Under the pieces are notes generated by a model. The model was not told the origin of the DNA. It made no database searches and worked only from the letters and a program-made list of their open reading frames with translations. A program made the position numbers and the translations under genes. From positions 21,911,717 through 21,975,716 of the forward strand of contig CM064712.1 of the NCBI GenBank assembly GCA_032717465.1: a DNA stretch of 64,000 nucleotides, written 5' to 3'. The stretch comes from Coenobita brevimanus. Its lineage: Eukaryota > Arthropoda > Malacostraca > Decapoda > Coenobitidae. The stretch's first letter is position 1. Every line of letters begins with the position of its first letter. This document shows positions 33,599 to 44,655 of this stretch, in pieces.

Positions 33599-36500
33599 GA
33601 ATCTATCTATCCATAGCCCGACGCTCTAATCCCACAAAGGGTGGCCCCAGACAAAACGCCTCCAAGTCACTCTGTCACACACCATTTGACTGCACTCCTC
33701 CCAACTCACTCCCCCCTCCCTCGTATACATCTCAACTCCATCCCTCCACCTCATCCTCGGTCTTCCTCTCCCTCTCCCTCCCTCCACCTCACCTACATAC
33801 ACCCTCTTAGTCAGTCTTTCACTCTCCATTCTCTCCACATGTCCAAACCACCTCAGTGTATTTCTCCTAATTTTCTCAACCACATCCACATCCACCCCAC
33901 AACGTAACTTCACCTCTTCATTCGTCAACCTGTCCCTCCATGTCACTCCACATGCTCCTCTCAAGTAACTCATTTCCACTGCTCTCACTCTTGACTTGTT
34001 CCCCTCTAGCAAGGTCCATGCCTCGCTTCCATACGTCAGGGTTCGGGATCACAATACTATCAAGCAGTGACTTCTTAACTTCCATACTTACCTCTCTATT
34101 TCTCATCACTGCTTTCAGTGAACCAACAACCTTCCTTCCCTGCTGTACTCTTTCACGCACTTCATCCCCTAAAGTTCCATCCTTACTCATCACAGTACCC
34201 AAGAACTTGAATGCACTCACATTCTCCATATCCTCACCATCCAACCTCACTGTGCATTTTTTTACTTCATTCCTCTCAAACACCGAATTTTACTCTTGTT
34301 TTCATTAACATTCAGATTCCTCTTCCTACACACTGTCCCAAATTCACTCACCAATCCTTGCAACTCCCATTCATCTTCACTCAACAATATTGTATCATCA
34401 ACAAACAGCAACATGGGAATCTTCCACATCTCACCCTCAATCATTAAAGCCACACCCACATCCACTACCCTACCTTGCACCTCCTTTGCAACCCCATCCT
34501 TATATATATTAAACAGCCATGGAGGCATCACATATCCCTGTTTCAGTCCCACATTGAGATCAAAGAACTCAGCTCGTCATCCACTCACACCGTAGCCCTA
34601 GCTCCTTCATATATACTCTTCACAGCACTCAACAATTTCCTTCACTCCATAATTATATTCTTAACGCCTTCCACATACCTTGCCTATCTATTCTGTCATA
34701 AGCTTTCTCCATGTCCATGAAGGCAGCATACACTTTCTTTCCCTTCTCTAAATACTTCTCCACTAAACATCTTAGAACAAATATCTGATCTACACACCCT
34801 TTTCCCTTCATAAATCCCCTTGTTCTTCTCCAACTAGCTCCTCTGTCCTATGCCTAACCCGATCAATGGGAATTCTACCATGTATTTTTCCAGTCACACT
34901 AAGAAGGCAAATACCCCTATAGTTACCACATACTCCTCTCTCCCCTTTTCCTTCGTATAAAGGAACAATTATACCTGATTTCCAGTCCTCTGGAACCCTT
35001 CCCTCTTCCCAAGCCAGTCTACACAACTTCCATATCCACTCCACTACAGTCTCACCCCTATACGTCTGCATTTCACCATACACTCCATCAATTCCTGGGG
35101 CCTTTCCCACCTTGATCCTCTTCATTACTTCCACTACTTCCGCCCTACTGATCTCTTCCTTCCTCCTCTCATCTCTTCTTCCAGCCATTCCCCAACCACT
35201 TATACTCGCATTGCTCTCACTCTCGACATTTAACAAATCCTCGAAGTGCTCCTTCCATCTCCTCAATTTCTCTCTTCTACACCAACAATCTATTATTCCC
35301 ATCTTTCACTCCCCTACTATTTCCCCTTTCACACTGTCGAACTTTCTTTATCTCCTTCCAAAACAACTTCTTACTCACCCTCCACTTTACACTCAGACTC
35401 CTCCCAAACTTTTCATCCACTTTCTTCTTAGTCTCCTTCACCAATCTCTTCACCTCCCTTCTCCTCCTCACATATACTTCTCTCTTCTCTCTCATCTTCT
35501 CCCCTACCTATACTCGCTAGCCATTCACTATATGCCTTCTTCTTTTGTTCCACAGCTCGTTTCATCTCATCATTCCACCATGCTGTCCCTTGCACACCCC
35601 TGCATCTCCCCCTCACTCCACAAACCACCTCACACGCTGTGCCTATCTCTTCCTTGAATATCTTACATATGGTACGTCTTCCACCCCTTCCATCTGCTCT
35701 AACTCATACCTTCCCAATCTTTCTTCCTCTGCGCTCTTATACTCTGCCATTTTCTCACTATCTTGCAACTTCTCCACTCTACTCACAGGAGCTGTTTCCT
35801 CATGTCTTCCCCTTCGTCTCTTCACCCATTTTCTTTGCAGCCTTACCTTGGCCATCACTAAGTGATTGTCCGAGATTCCATTCCTCCACCCTCTTCACAC
35901 TCTTGCATCCAACACTTGTCTTCTCATTCGCTCATCCACACACACGTAATCTATCATTGCCTTTCGTTCAACAAGCTCACTGTCCCATCCTCCTCATGAC
36001 TCTTCACGTATACCTGTGGATCATCTTACGCCTAAATGTGTTGGCTATTGCCAACCCCTTACCAGCACAGATGTCCAACAAAGCACTACCATTCCCATCT
36101 ACTTCAGCTGGCACACCCCACTGACCAACCATTCAATTCACTTGTACATTCCCAACTTTCCATTCATGTCTCCAGTCAAAAACACTCTCTCGGTCCTCTC
36201 AGACTTGTCCATACACGCCTCTACACTTGCCCAAAACTCGTCCTTCACTCTGGCCACTCGGTCCTCTGTCGGCGCATATGCACACACAATCACCCAAGCT
36301 TGTCCACCTACTTTCATCCTCACCCATACAATCCTTGCACCCACTGTTCCATACTCTCTTGTATTCTCCTTCCACTTCTTGCATATCATCAGACATACTC
36401 CCTCTCTTGCCCTTTCATTCTCACCAACTCCCGCACATTTTCCTAAACCATATTCCCATTCTCTCACCCTTTCACATCCCCATTTGGTTTCAGTCAATCA

Positions 36501-36791
36501 ACATACATCCACTCTTGCATCCTCAAGCACCTAAACAGTCTCAATCTCTTTCACTTCATCATTCACTCCTCTCACATTCCATGTCCCCACCCTTAGAATG
36601 TCCTTTGTCCGTTCCTTAGTCGTCAACTATGGTCCGTCCTAGTCCGAGGCGCTTTATTCGCTTGTTTAGTTAGTTCCTTTTACGGGGTGGGGCACTAACC
36701 CACCACCAACCCTTTTAATCGCCTAATACAACAAGCAGGGATACTGGGGGAGTATTCTTGAAAACCCCCCTACTTGTAGTTAAAGAGAAAG
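33599..36791 (-). mobile_element. LINE A copy 5 (full-length, 3.2 kb, 9-bp TSD)
   Basis: TTTCATGTT occurs at 33590-33598 and 36792-36800, bracketing the only full-length LINE A in the window. From the 5' end on the minus strand: a conserved leader (GTATCCCTGCTTGTTGTATTAGG at about 36733-36755) and LRVGTWNVRGVNDE near 36600. The endonuclease follows with VIVCAYAPTEDRVARVKDEFW and VFLTGDMNGKLGMY (36300-36140), then the linker (36000-35280). The RT has RIKVGKAPGIDGVYGEM near 35110, a motif-A region with frame changes near 34720, and LFVDDTILLSEDEWELQG near 34400. The C-terminus reads RWFGHVERMESERLTKRVYVGEVE near 33850. At least seven frame changes or stops are present. The family structure (about 3.2 kb, one ORF, tetranucleotide tail) fits RTE-like elements. 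Confidence 0.92.
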
Positions 36792-36820
36792 TTTCATGTT
36801 TGGTGATACTGTTTGTTAAC

Positions 36821-37068
36821 CTGTTAGTGTTAGGTGCCATAGTGGTGAAATCTGCAGTCAGGTCAGTGGTGAGATTGGTGCTGGGTGTAGCAGAGGTGAT
36901 GTTGCTGATGAAGGCGACGATGGAGGCGTTGACAAGGTGGAGGAGGTTCTCAGGACAGTTGTCAACAGAAAGGGGGAGGTGGGTGGGGTGTCCTCCCCCA
37001 CGCAGGAACTTGCCCACCACCACCCAAATGTTGTAACAGAAGGCCACCAGGAATCCTAACACTGCACC
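36821..37068 (-). CDS. SLC5-like transporter, exon with helix and glycosylated loop
   Basis: The 248-nt exon has acceptor ATCTTCAG (37069-37076) and donor AACAG/GTTAAC (36820 down). It reads GAVLGFLVAFCYNIWVVVG, KFLRGGGHPTHLPLSVDNC, then a Thr/Asn/Ser-rich loop with N-glycosylation sequons (NAS, NIT), ending MAPNTN. In SLC5A8 the matching segment is a helix starting GALVGLMAGF followed by a Cys-containing extracellular loop with N-glycosylation sites and TTT runs. It joins in phase 0 to the 38405-38559 exon and leaves 2 nt for the next. LINE A copy 5 begins only about 20-29 bp beyond the donor, so the normal intron start is nearly touched. Without the GTTAAC donor the ORF would run on into the LINE. 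Confidence 0.88.
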
Positions 37069-38404
37069 CTGAAGATTGTGGTTTGGTCATATGAATCTGT
37101 GGTTTTATGTGGACATCACTTGATATAAAATACTACTTGCATGTGTTATAATATTGCCCTCCATATTCCCAGTAGAACTGATATTGAAAAGGAAGAGGAT
37201 CAACTGGGATAACAGTCCCATATCCTCTATTCTTACTCTCGGCAGTTTTGCAGCAATCCTCTGATCTAGGTCCTGCACTAGTAATAAGCTAGTTCGTGTG
37301 ACCTTTTGATATGAGGTGTGAACATGGTGACTGTGTAAGGAATTCAAGGTATGTTGTGTTGGCACTGCGTGAGACAAAGATGAACGGGCATGAAGTGGAG
37401 GAGTGAGAAGGTGTGAAATGTATGGATCAGGTATATATGTGTGCGTGGATGGTGTATGGAAGAAATTGCGCTGTTGATGAATGATGTATAGCAGAGGAAT
37501 GAAAGATCATAAATTTGTCAGCATGAGGTTTATATATGTCAATTTCCAATCTGGGAGAAAATTGTGATAATAAGAGACATATATGGATGGGAAAGAGGGA
37601 GAGAGTAACCTTGACACTGGTGGTATCAGCATAAGAGCAGTAGACAGGACTGAACTTATGTTGTAGCTAATTATAATGATACAAGTAATTCTTCCTTTGT
37701 GCATTATTGTAAAGTACAAAAGTTTTGCTGGTGAAAAATATGAAATCCACAAGAATTACACAGCAGTGTATTGAAATAATTGGCATCCATTGATAATGAA
37801 AGTGATTATGAAGAAATGTATGATAAATGAAAGGAACAGTAAGCTATAAAACCTGTGACATCTTTGCTTCCCTACATGAGTTTCAAGATGGACAGTGATT
37901 ATGAAATACTAGGCTATGTAAGAGTGAAAGAATTAGCAATAATTATCTTATGTCACGATTTATATAAAGTAATCCGTGCTGCTTCTGTTATAATAATACA
38001 ACGATTGTACAGTTCTGGTGGCCTCTCCTGGCTAGCCCTTTGCATGCAGTACAGTATGCTTCACTAATCAAAGAACTTTCCAGCCAACGTAGCAGCCATC
38101 TTTATACAACTTCCTTCTCACACACCACTCACAAGCAGGTAATGATTTGCATTTACTTATTTTGCGTGATGTGCTTGACCATTAGGGAAGGGTAAACTTT
38201 AGTTTTGAAAGACCTGATACCCCCTCCCCTCTCAAAACCCTGTGTGGGAGGTAATGCCTGCAAGATACAGTAAATCCCTGTAGTTGTAGGTTACATATAT
38301 AAATTTTTAACTATTGATAATATGCTCCTCATGGGGCAACGTAGGATTGGATGATGAAATGAAATAGCAATACTTTTATGTGGAGAGTGTAAACCTGTGC
38401 CCAC
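37069..38404 (-). other. SLC5-like intron, nothing recognised
   Basis: This 1.3-kb intron has plain AT-rich sequence and no recognised repeat. Short ORFs on either strand show no known domain. Confidence 0.6.
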
Positions 38405-38559
38405 CTTTGTGTTGACCCAGGGTGTGCACATGCCAGCCAGGAAGATGCCTATGAGTGGTCCCTTGACAGCTCCTGAAATGCTGTTGAAGACATGGAAGAT
38501 GTTGCCCAGGTTGCCTGCCAGCATACCCACACAGATGACAGACAGGCCCATCACCACAG
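38405..38559 (-). CDS. SLC5-like transporter, exon coding two membrane segments
   Basis: The 155-nt exon has acceptor TTGTTGGCAG (38560 up) and donor CAAAG/GTGGGC (38404 down). It reads VVMGLSVICVGMLAGNLGN, IFHVFNSISGAVKGPLIG and IFLAGMCTPWVNTK. The SISG-x-V-x-GPL-x-G-x-F motif and the PW-x-N-x-K end are characteristic of the SLC5 monocarboxylate/multivitamin subgroup. Two hydrophobic segments are evident. Two leading nucleotides complete a serine codon begun in the 38800-38918 exon, and it ends in phase 0. Confidence 0.92.
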
Positions 38560-38799
38560 CTGCCAACAACATGCAGCATCAATACACAGTGTCACAAGAT
38601 GGTGTCTACCGGAATGTAAGGAAAGTGTTTTACAGTACTCTATGCTGATGATACAATCTGGTTCCACTGTATAAAATTATAAATGCCATGGACAACATGC
38701 AGTGCTGAGTGTGTATTGACAACACGGAATGATTTTTAAAGTTTATGGACCCCTCAAAACTGATGAATTATTGCTGATAACATGAGAAGAAAGCCTTAC
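38560..38799 (-). other. SLC5-like intron (240 bp)
   Basis: A short, repeat-free intron with GTAAGG at its start and GGCAG at its end. Confidence 0.75.
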
Positions 38800-38918
38800 A
38801 TATGAGCTTGAGGACTCTGGTGGCTGAGGCATCTGACATCTGGCTGAAGTATGGAATATCCTTCAGAAAGTCCTCCCACAGCAGGCAAGCCATAGAGTTA
38901 CCGTTGCTGGACAGCGTA
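38800..38918 (-). CDS. SLC5-like transporter, exon with sodium-site serines
   Basis: The 119-nt exon has acceptor TTTCAACACAG (38919 up) and donor ATAT/GTAAGG (38799 down). It reads (S)TLSSNGNSMACLLWEDF, LKDIPYFSQMSDASATR and VLKLI. The family motif STVSSxxNxLAAVTxEDF aligns directly. The serines of this stretch belong to the conserved Na+ site helix of the SLC5/LeuT-fold transporters. CLLW replaces the more usual AVT, a modest deviation. The phases match: the preceding exon leaves AG, this one supplies T (serine), and it passes T on to the next exon. Confidence 0.92.
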
Positions 38919-38963
38919 CTGTGTTGAAAGTGGGACATTGATAATTATGAATGTGTTGTTTGA

Positions 38964-39123
38964 AAGGAAAATTTTCCCCCGAGCTAGACCTTAATAGATC
39001 GTATAGCCCTGCTAGGTGACAAGAGGGCGCTACCCCTCCCGGCATAACAGCTACCGGCGTGGCTCGAACTCACGATCTCCCAGTCCCAAGTCCGATGCTC
39101 TACCACTGTGCCACCCTGACCCC
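38964..39123 (-). repeat. SINE-2 (second tRNA-derived SINE), 13-bp TSD
   Basis: ATGTGTTGTTTGA is repeated at 38951-38963 and 39124-39136. The complement of the right side reads GGGTCAGGGTGGCACAGTGG then TAGAGCATCGGACTTGGGAC and GTGAGTTCGAGCC: an A-box-like TGGCACAGTGG and a B-box-like AGTTCGAGCC. A tRNA-unrelated part with TAGCGCCCTCTTGTCACCTAG and a short A-rich end follow. It lies about 45 bp upstream of an SLC5 exon acceptor, inside the intron. Confidence 0.85.
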
Positions 39124-39136
39124 ATGTGTTGTTTGA

Positions 39137-39779
39137 TAAATACATAGATGATAACTTTATCAAGAAATTTATAATCTATGATTATTTTTCTTGCATGACT
39201 AATGTAAGTAAAAGCTAAAGTTTGAAATGTGGCAAATAGTCACGTGAATTGGAAGGCTACTGTGTGATTTGAAAGTTATGATATGGAGAAGGAAATTGAA
39301 CAAAATGGCTGCAGGAGAACTTCAAAAAGGAATATATACTAAGCTCAGCATTGTCATGTGGATGGAAGAAACTGACGATAGTAATAAAAAAATAAAAAAA
39401 AGTGATCCATTGAGAAATGTGGAATAATATATCCTTGGATAAGAAATGATGTAGTTGAGAACAGAAGCACATTGGAGTTGTTTCCTCCAAGAACTGTAGA
39501 CTGCCTTTGGTGTGACAACATGGAATACTTATATTTTGTGAGGGAAGTACATGTACAGTAGATGAAGGAAGAATGAGATACCGTACAGCAGTTCAAACAA
39601 ATGGACAAACAAGATGTGGAGACTGATGAAGCAAAGAATTAGCAAATGACTGCACTGTACTGAAGATTCTTGCACAGAGCTATGTATGATTCAGTTATGG
39701 CATTATCTCTCATATTGCTGTGTATGCACTTACTGAGATGAGTTATCTCAAAGAAAAAGATTTGTTCTCTACCAGCCTC
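39137..39779. other. SLC5-like intron sequence, nothing recognised
   Basis: AT-rich, with no named repeat or coding exon. Confidence 0.5.
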
Positions 39780-40530
39780 AACTCAGGTGTGGAACAGTGC
39801 CCCTTGTGGGATACACTTTTAGCCTTTAGCAACGTCAGTGCAGTTACTGGCACTGACAGGGAAGGCTTTGAGGATTGTGTATCAGTAGGTCCCCATGGCT
39901 GTAGAACCAGGAATTCCAATAGTTCTAATTTTGTGTATTTTAAAAAATCCCATAAGTTGAAAATTTCTGCATGCAGATTCCAGAATCCTTATCTTCACTG
40001 CTGGACTTGTTATTCCATTGTTGAAGGGGTTGCTAAGGAGACTGACCACCTTGTTGTAAGAACTCTGGAGCTTCCTGCAGAACTGCTTGATTTTCAGGAA
40101 AACAGAGTTCTTTACTGCAGTTCACAGACTTGATGTTGCTGCTCTAAGGCTACAGTTGAAATATTGGAAAATCTCGGGATGCCATATAACTATTCAGTCT
40201 TGAGTATGGAATACACTGATGAGTATGCAGTGACAGTCAGGAGTCAGTCTGGTGTGGTCAGTGCTGTTGATGACCCTTTTGAGTGGAAGGGTACTCATAA
40301 GTGTGTTACTGTGGGAGAAGCTGATGAATGTGTTGTTGAGTGTCCACGATCAAGTAGGGGATTCGTCTCACCAGGGATGCTAGCAACAGTTGATGGGTTA
40401 TGCTTCTAGACTGGCTAGGGACTGAGGGCCACAAAGATTTCTGGCTTGTCGGTCAAGAGTTTTACCAAGAACGGACAAAGAGAGGTATGTCAGGGAAATT
40501 CCTGAAGAGTTAGAGGGTGGCTTTCAAGTG

Positions 40531-40895
40531 CAGTAAAAGTCCTGTAATCCGAATGCCAGGGGACCGAGGGTCTTTCGGACTACTGTTTTTTTTTTGTTTT
40601 TTTTCCGGACTACTGGGGGGACCTCTGAAAGCATTAGAAATATGTACAGGATCATTAAATAAACACTTAAAATGATATGGCTTATTGTTTTACTCACCGG
40701 AAATGCAAAGAATTGTAGATGAATAGTTGCAGGCAGGTATATCCAAGTCGAAGAGCAAGTCCAAGCCAGATCAATCTTTATTTAAAGCCCAGAAAAATTT
40801 GAAAAAGCCCAGAAAATTTAAAAAAAATCGCCTTTCAATATTCGGAGTATTGGGATGCTTGGATTATTGGTGGTCAGATTGGAGGACTTTTACTG
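40531..40895. mobile_element. pogo/Tigger-like MITE (365 bp) nested in LINE E
   Basis: The ends are inverted: the left begins CAGTAAAAGTCCTGTAATCCG and the complement of the right end is CAGTAAAAGTCCTCCAATCTG, with the first 13 bases identical. LINE E coding sequence is continuous across it (GFQ before, VNDLRPA after). TA follows the right end; the left has TG, probably a mutated TA. There is no ORF of note. Confidence 0.78.
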
Positions 40896-41250
40896 TAAAT
40901 GACCTTCGACCTGCTATCAAGCCCTGAAGAAACTCTGCTCCAGACCTGCCTCTCAGATTAACTCTGCTAAGATAGTAGATAGATGGCTTGTGTCTGGAGT
41001 AAGTGACTAGCGGGCTCGTTGGCCTGAATATTTAAAGCAATTGTGTATAGCAGAACCCAGCATGGAGCTTCCATCGGCTGATGTGCAGTCACTAGCTGCC
41101 ATCCCACCTGTCTACAATGCCATGTCTTCCTTAGATGAATACAGGACGGCAGTGACAAGGCTGAAAAGTGGTAGGGCAACTGGTCTTTGTGGCATCCGGC
41201 CAACCTGATCAAAGCTAGGGAAGAAGCCATATATGGGGATTACTTGCAGC

Positions 41251-42722
41251 AATATGGGGGTGAGATTGTAGTGGAGTGGATATGGAAGTTGTGTAGACTG
41301 GCTTGGGAAGAGGGAAGGGTTCCAGAGGACTGGAAATCAAGTATAATTGTTCCTTTATACAAAGGAAAAGGGGAGAGAGAAGTATGTGGTAACTATAGGG
41401 GTATTTGCCTTCTTCGTGTGACTGGAAAAATATATGGTAGAATACTCATTGATCGGGTTAGGCATATAACGGAGAAGCCAGTTGGAGAAGAACAAGGGGG
41501 ATTTAGGAATGGAAGAGAGTGTGTAGATCAGATATTTGTTCTAAGATGTTTAGTGGAGAAGTATTTAGAGAAGGGAAAGAAAATGTATGCTGCCTTCATG
41601 GACTTGGAGAAAGCTTATGACAGAACAAATAGGCAAGGTATGTGGAAGGTATTAAGAATACATGGAGTGGAGGGGAAATTGTTGAGTGCTGTGAAGAGTA
41701 TGTACGAAGGAGCTAGGGTTACAATGCTAGTGGATGGTGAGCTGAGTGAGTTCATTGATCTCAGTGTGGGACTGAAACAGGGATGTGTGATGTCTCCTTG
41801 GCTGTTTAGTATATACATGGATGGGGTTGTAAAGGAGGTGTAAAGTAGGGCAGTGGATGTAGGGGTGGCTCTAATGAATGAGGGTGAGATGTGGAAGATT
41901 CCGGTGTTGCTGTTTGTTGATGATACAGTGTTTTTGAGTGAAGATGAATGGGAGTTGCAAGGTTTGGTGAGTGAATTTGGGACAGTGTGTAGGAAGAGGA
42001 ATCTGAATGTTAATGAAAACAAGAGTAAAGTTATGGTGTTTGAGAGGAATGAAGTCACAGAATGTACAGTGAGGTTGGGTGGTGGGAATATGGAGAATGT
42101 GAGTGCATTCAAGTACTTGGGTAGTGTGATGAGTAAGGATGGAACTTTTGGGGATGAAGTGCTTGAAAAAGTACAGCAGGGAAGGAAGGTTGTTGGTTCA
42201 CTGAAAGCAGTGATGAGAAATAGGGAGGTGAGTATGGAAGTTAAGAAGTCACTGCATGATAGTATTGTGATCCCTACCCTGACGTATGGAAGCGAGGCAT
42301 GGATCTTGCTAGAGGGGAACAAGTCAAGAGTGAGAGCAGTGGAAATGAGTTACTTGAGAGGAGCATTTGGAGTGACATGGAGGGACAGGTTGACGGATGA
42401 AGAAGTAAAGGAACGTTGTGGGGTGGATGTGGATGTGGTTGAGAAGATTAAGAGAAATACACTGAGGTGGTTTGGACATGTGGAGAGAATGAAGAATGAA
42501 GAACTGACTAAGAGGGTGTATGTAGGTGAGGTGGAGGGAGGGAGAGGGAGGGGAAGACCGAGAAGGAGGTGGAGGGATGGAGTTGAGAGGTATATGAGGG
42601 TGGGGAGAGTGAGCTGGGGGGAGGGTAGGCAAATTGTGGGTGACAGAGTGACTTGGAGGCTTTTGTCTGCGGCCACCCTTGGCGGGATTAGGGAGTCGGG
42701 CTATAGATACATAAATAGATAG
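41251..42722 (+). mobile_element. LINE A copy 6 (plus, 1.47 kb, 8-bp TSD, nested in LINE E)
   Basis: ACTTGCAG flanks it at 41243-41250 and 42723-42730. It is 5'-truncated within the RT and contains, in one frame with a single TAA at 41841-41843, nearly the whole RT C-terminal half. It reads YGGEIVVEWIWKLCRLAWEE, FRNGRECVDQIFVLRCLV, YAAFMDLEKAYDRTNRQGMW (motif A), GLKQGCVMSPWLFSIYMDG, LFVDDTVFLSEDEWELQG, AWILLEGNKSRVRAVEMSYL and RWFGHVERMKNEELTKRVYV. The catalytic motif is VDD instead of FADD. It ends GGGATTAGGGAGTCGGGC and an ATAGATAG tail. It is the best preserved family A RT in the window after copy 8. Confidence 0.93.
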
Positions 42723-43118
42723 ACTTGCAGTAGCTGAAGTTGTTCGATGTACGGGTATAATTCCTGATTGGATGAGGTGTTTGGTTAGCCCTGTTTGGGA
42801 AGGGAACGGAGATCTGTGTGACTGCAGTAACTACCACGGTGTTACAGTGTTCAGCGCTCCAGGCAAGGGTCTGGCTCATATGCTGTTGATAGATATCCAG
42901 GACCATTAGTTAAAAATTCACAAGCCTCGGCAATCTTCACCCAAGAAAACTACACTTGATTGGATTCTAACCATCGTGAGTTTCAATAAGGGTTGCTGGC
43001 AGGCTGCATCAGTCTCAAAAAGGCGCTTCACTCAGTAAATGAGGCAGCAGTAGGGGGACTCCTGTCCCCCTGGCATCCCCACAGTGATTATCCAGTTGAT
43101 AACTGGCTTGTATTTAAC

Positions 43119-43120
<2 letters not shown>

Positions 43121-43174
<54 letters not shown>
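43121..43174. repeat. (GT)n microsatellite
   Basis: About 27 uninterrupted GT units at the 3' end of the LINE E relic. Confidence 0.97.
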
Positions 43175-43175
<1 letters not shown>

Positions 43176-43454
43176 CTACTGGTTGCCCATTGCGTTTATT
43201 TCTTTCATTTTTCAGTGTGAGAATAATGACAAAAAGTGTGAGGGTCATGACGAAAGATGTGATGGTGATGATCAGGATCGAATCCAAGAATATTTTGAGG
43301 TGTTGTCCATACACAGTCCCAAAGTGATGGGCAATTGGCAGTTGATATCATTTGCTCTTTTATTATATTTTCTGACTTTTGACCCGATGATGAAGTGCTG
43401 TGAACATGGATGTGAATATTGTTTGTGTATCGGTATTGTTCGTAACTTTCGTTT
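43175..43454. other. SLC5-like intron sequence with short imperfect repeats
   Basis: GTGTGAGxxTxATGACxAAAG-like words recur at 43216-43270 (two to three imperfect units). Nothing else was recognised. Confidence 0.4.
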
Positions 43455-43620
43455 CGTTTATAAAGGCTCCAACGTGCTTGCATGCTCCGGCCTTGCTCAC
43501 CTAATGGTGTCTCTCCACGCTACTTGATCTCTGGCAGCTCCCTATTTAGTCCTTTATCCCTAAGGCCACACTCTGTAACCTTATCCCAGGTCTTTTTCTG
43601 ACTCTCACAATCCAACTCCC
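43455..43620 (-). mobile_element. LINE C copy 5 (short 3' fragment)
   Basis: TTTATAAAGGCTCCAACGTGCTTGC, CACCTAATGGTGTCTCTCCACGC and CTGGCAGCTCCCTATTTAGTCC mark the family's 3' end. It stops at about 43620, shortly before the next copy. Confidence 0.75.
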
Positions 43621-43659
43621 AACATGAATAGGTTGTATCACCATATTTCTATCGTTCAT

Positions 43660-44655
43660 TCATTTTTGATGGATCTAACACGTTTGCATGAATCGGCCTT
43701 GGTCATCTAATGGCGGCTGTCGATGCTGCTCAATCTCTGGCAGCTTCCTTATTCAGCCCCTTATCCCTGAGGTCACACTCAGTGACCTCATCCCAGGTCT
43801 TTTTCAGTCTACCTCTCGCAACCCCCAACATTAACACTTCTCACTTTCTGCAGTCAGTTATCATCCCCCATCCTCTACACATACCCAAACCATCTCAATC
43901 TACTGCTGTTCATCACAGCACCAATACACTCCAGTCCCATCCTATCCCTCAACTCTTCCACTGTAAACCTAGCTCCCCCAGGTCTCACACTCAAGGACTC
44001 ACTGCACATCCACCTAATCATTGTCATCTATATACGTTTGAGCCTGTGACTATCCTCTTCCTTTACTGCTCAAGTCCCATTACCATACAGCATTACACTC
44101 CAAACACATGCTGCATACAAAGATCCCTTAGCATGGAGGAAGAGCCTTCTCAATGACAGGAAAGGCAACAGCTCCCAGAACTTCTTTCAACCACTCCCCA
44201 CTCTAGCCACAGAGCTAGCTCCTGCCCCACCTCCAGCACATAACATGCCTCCCAAATAACAAAACTCTTCCACACACTCAAGAGACTCACCAACAAGTTC
44301 AATCCTTTCATGCCTGACAATCTCCACCTGCTCTCCCTGACACACCACACATGAAATCAGCATTATCTCGCACTCTACCTCTAATACCACTACATCTCTC
44401 ATGCACTCACTTATCACAGACACTGCACAAGATGGAATTACTTCCCACACCCTTGTAGCAAATCGCACATCGTCACTCTCCCTCATCTTTGACTGTACCG
44501 CCCCCAGCCCTAGATATCATCACTTTTGTTTTATCTGCATTTGCTCGTAAGCCCTTGTGCCCCATACCATCTCTCCACTTCCTAAAGCTTTCCTCCGTCC
44601 CCCTTTCATTCTCTGCAACCAACACCAAATCATCAGCATAAACATCTCCCACGGG
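43660..44655 (-). mobile_element. LINE C copy 6 (minus, ~1 kb, includes RT catalytic motif)
   Basis: This is the longest LINE C copy here. On the minus strand: VYADDLVLVAE at about 44655-44625 (catalytic motif), GHKGLRANADKTKVMIS near 44550, a Cys-rich insert (44470-44330), CVEEFCYLGGMLCAGGGAGA near 44280, SGWKKF-type sequence near 44200, an LYAACVWSVMLY-like piece near 44110, IRWMCSE-type near 44015 and RTRLKKTWDEV-type near 43810. The 3' end is at 43660-43760. The Cys-rich segment between the K-motif and the thumb distinguishes this family. Frames are broken in several places. Confidence 0.82.

Larger units (their letters stand above)
39780..43120 (+). mobile_element. LINE E (APE endonuclease + RT relic) carrying two nested insertions
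   Basis: The plus strand runs in order through one LINE. The end of the endonuclease domain is SAVTGTDREGFEDCVSVGPHG then RFQNPYLHCWTCYSIVEG and KETDHLVVRTL (39820-40070). The linker has DDPFEWKGTHKCVTVGEADE (40265-40330) and, after the MITE, VNDLRPAIKP (40896-40925). RT starts with SADVQSLAAIPPVYNAMSSL (41070-41130) and TRLKSGRATGLCGI. After LINE A copy 6 it continues with VRCTGIIPDWMRCLVSPVWE (42745-42800), DCSNYHGVTVFSAPGKGLAH (42820-42880) and LITGLYLTG (43095-43120). It ends at a (GT)n tract. Stops and frame changes occur throughout. It sits in the 9-kb SLC5 intron, antisense to the gene. Confidence 0.82.

Noticed and set aside
39060..39122. Functional tRNA gene on the minus strand
   Set aside because: A- and B-box-like motifs are present, but the spacing and arms do not fold as a tRNA, and a 13-bp target duplication encloses it with unrelated 3' sequence, so it is a SINE.
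41187..41843. Apparent fusion protein of LINE E and LINE A RT
   Set aside because: The in-frame join is accidental: LINE A copy 6 has its own 8-bp target duplication and 5' truncation point, and LINE E resumes after it.
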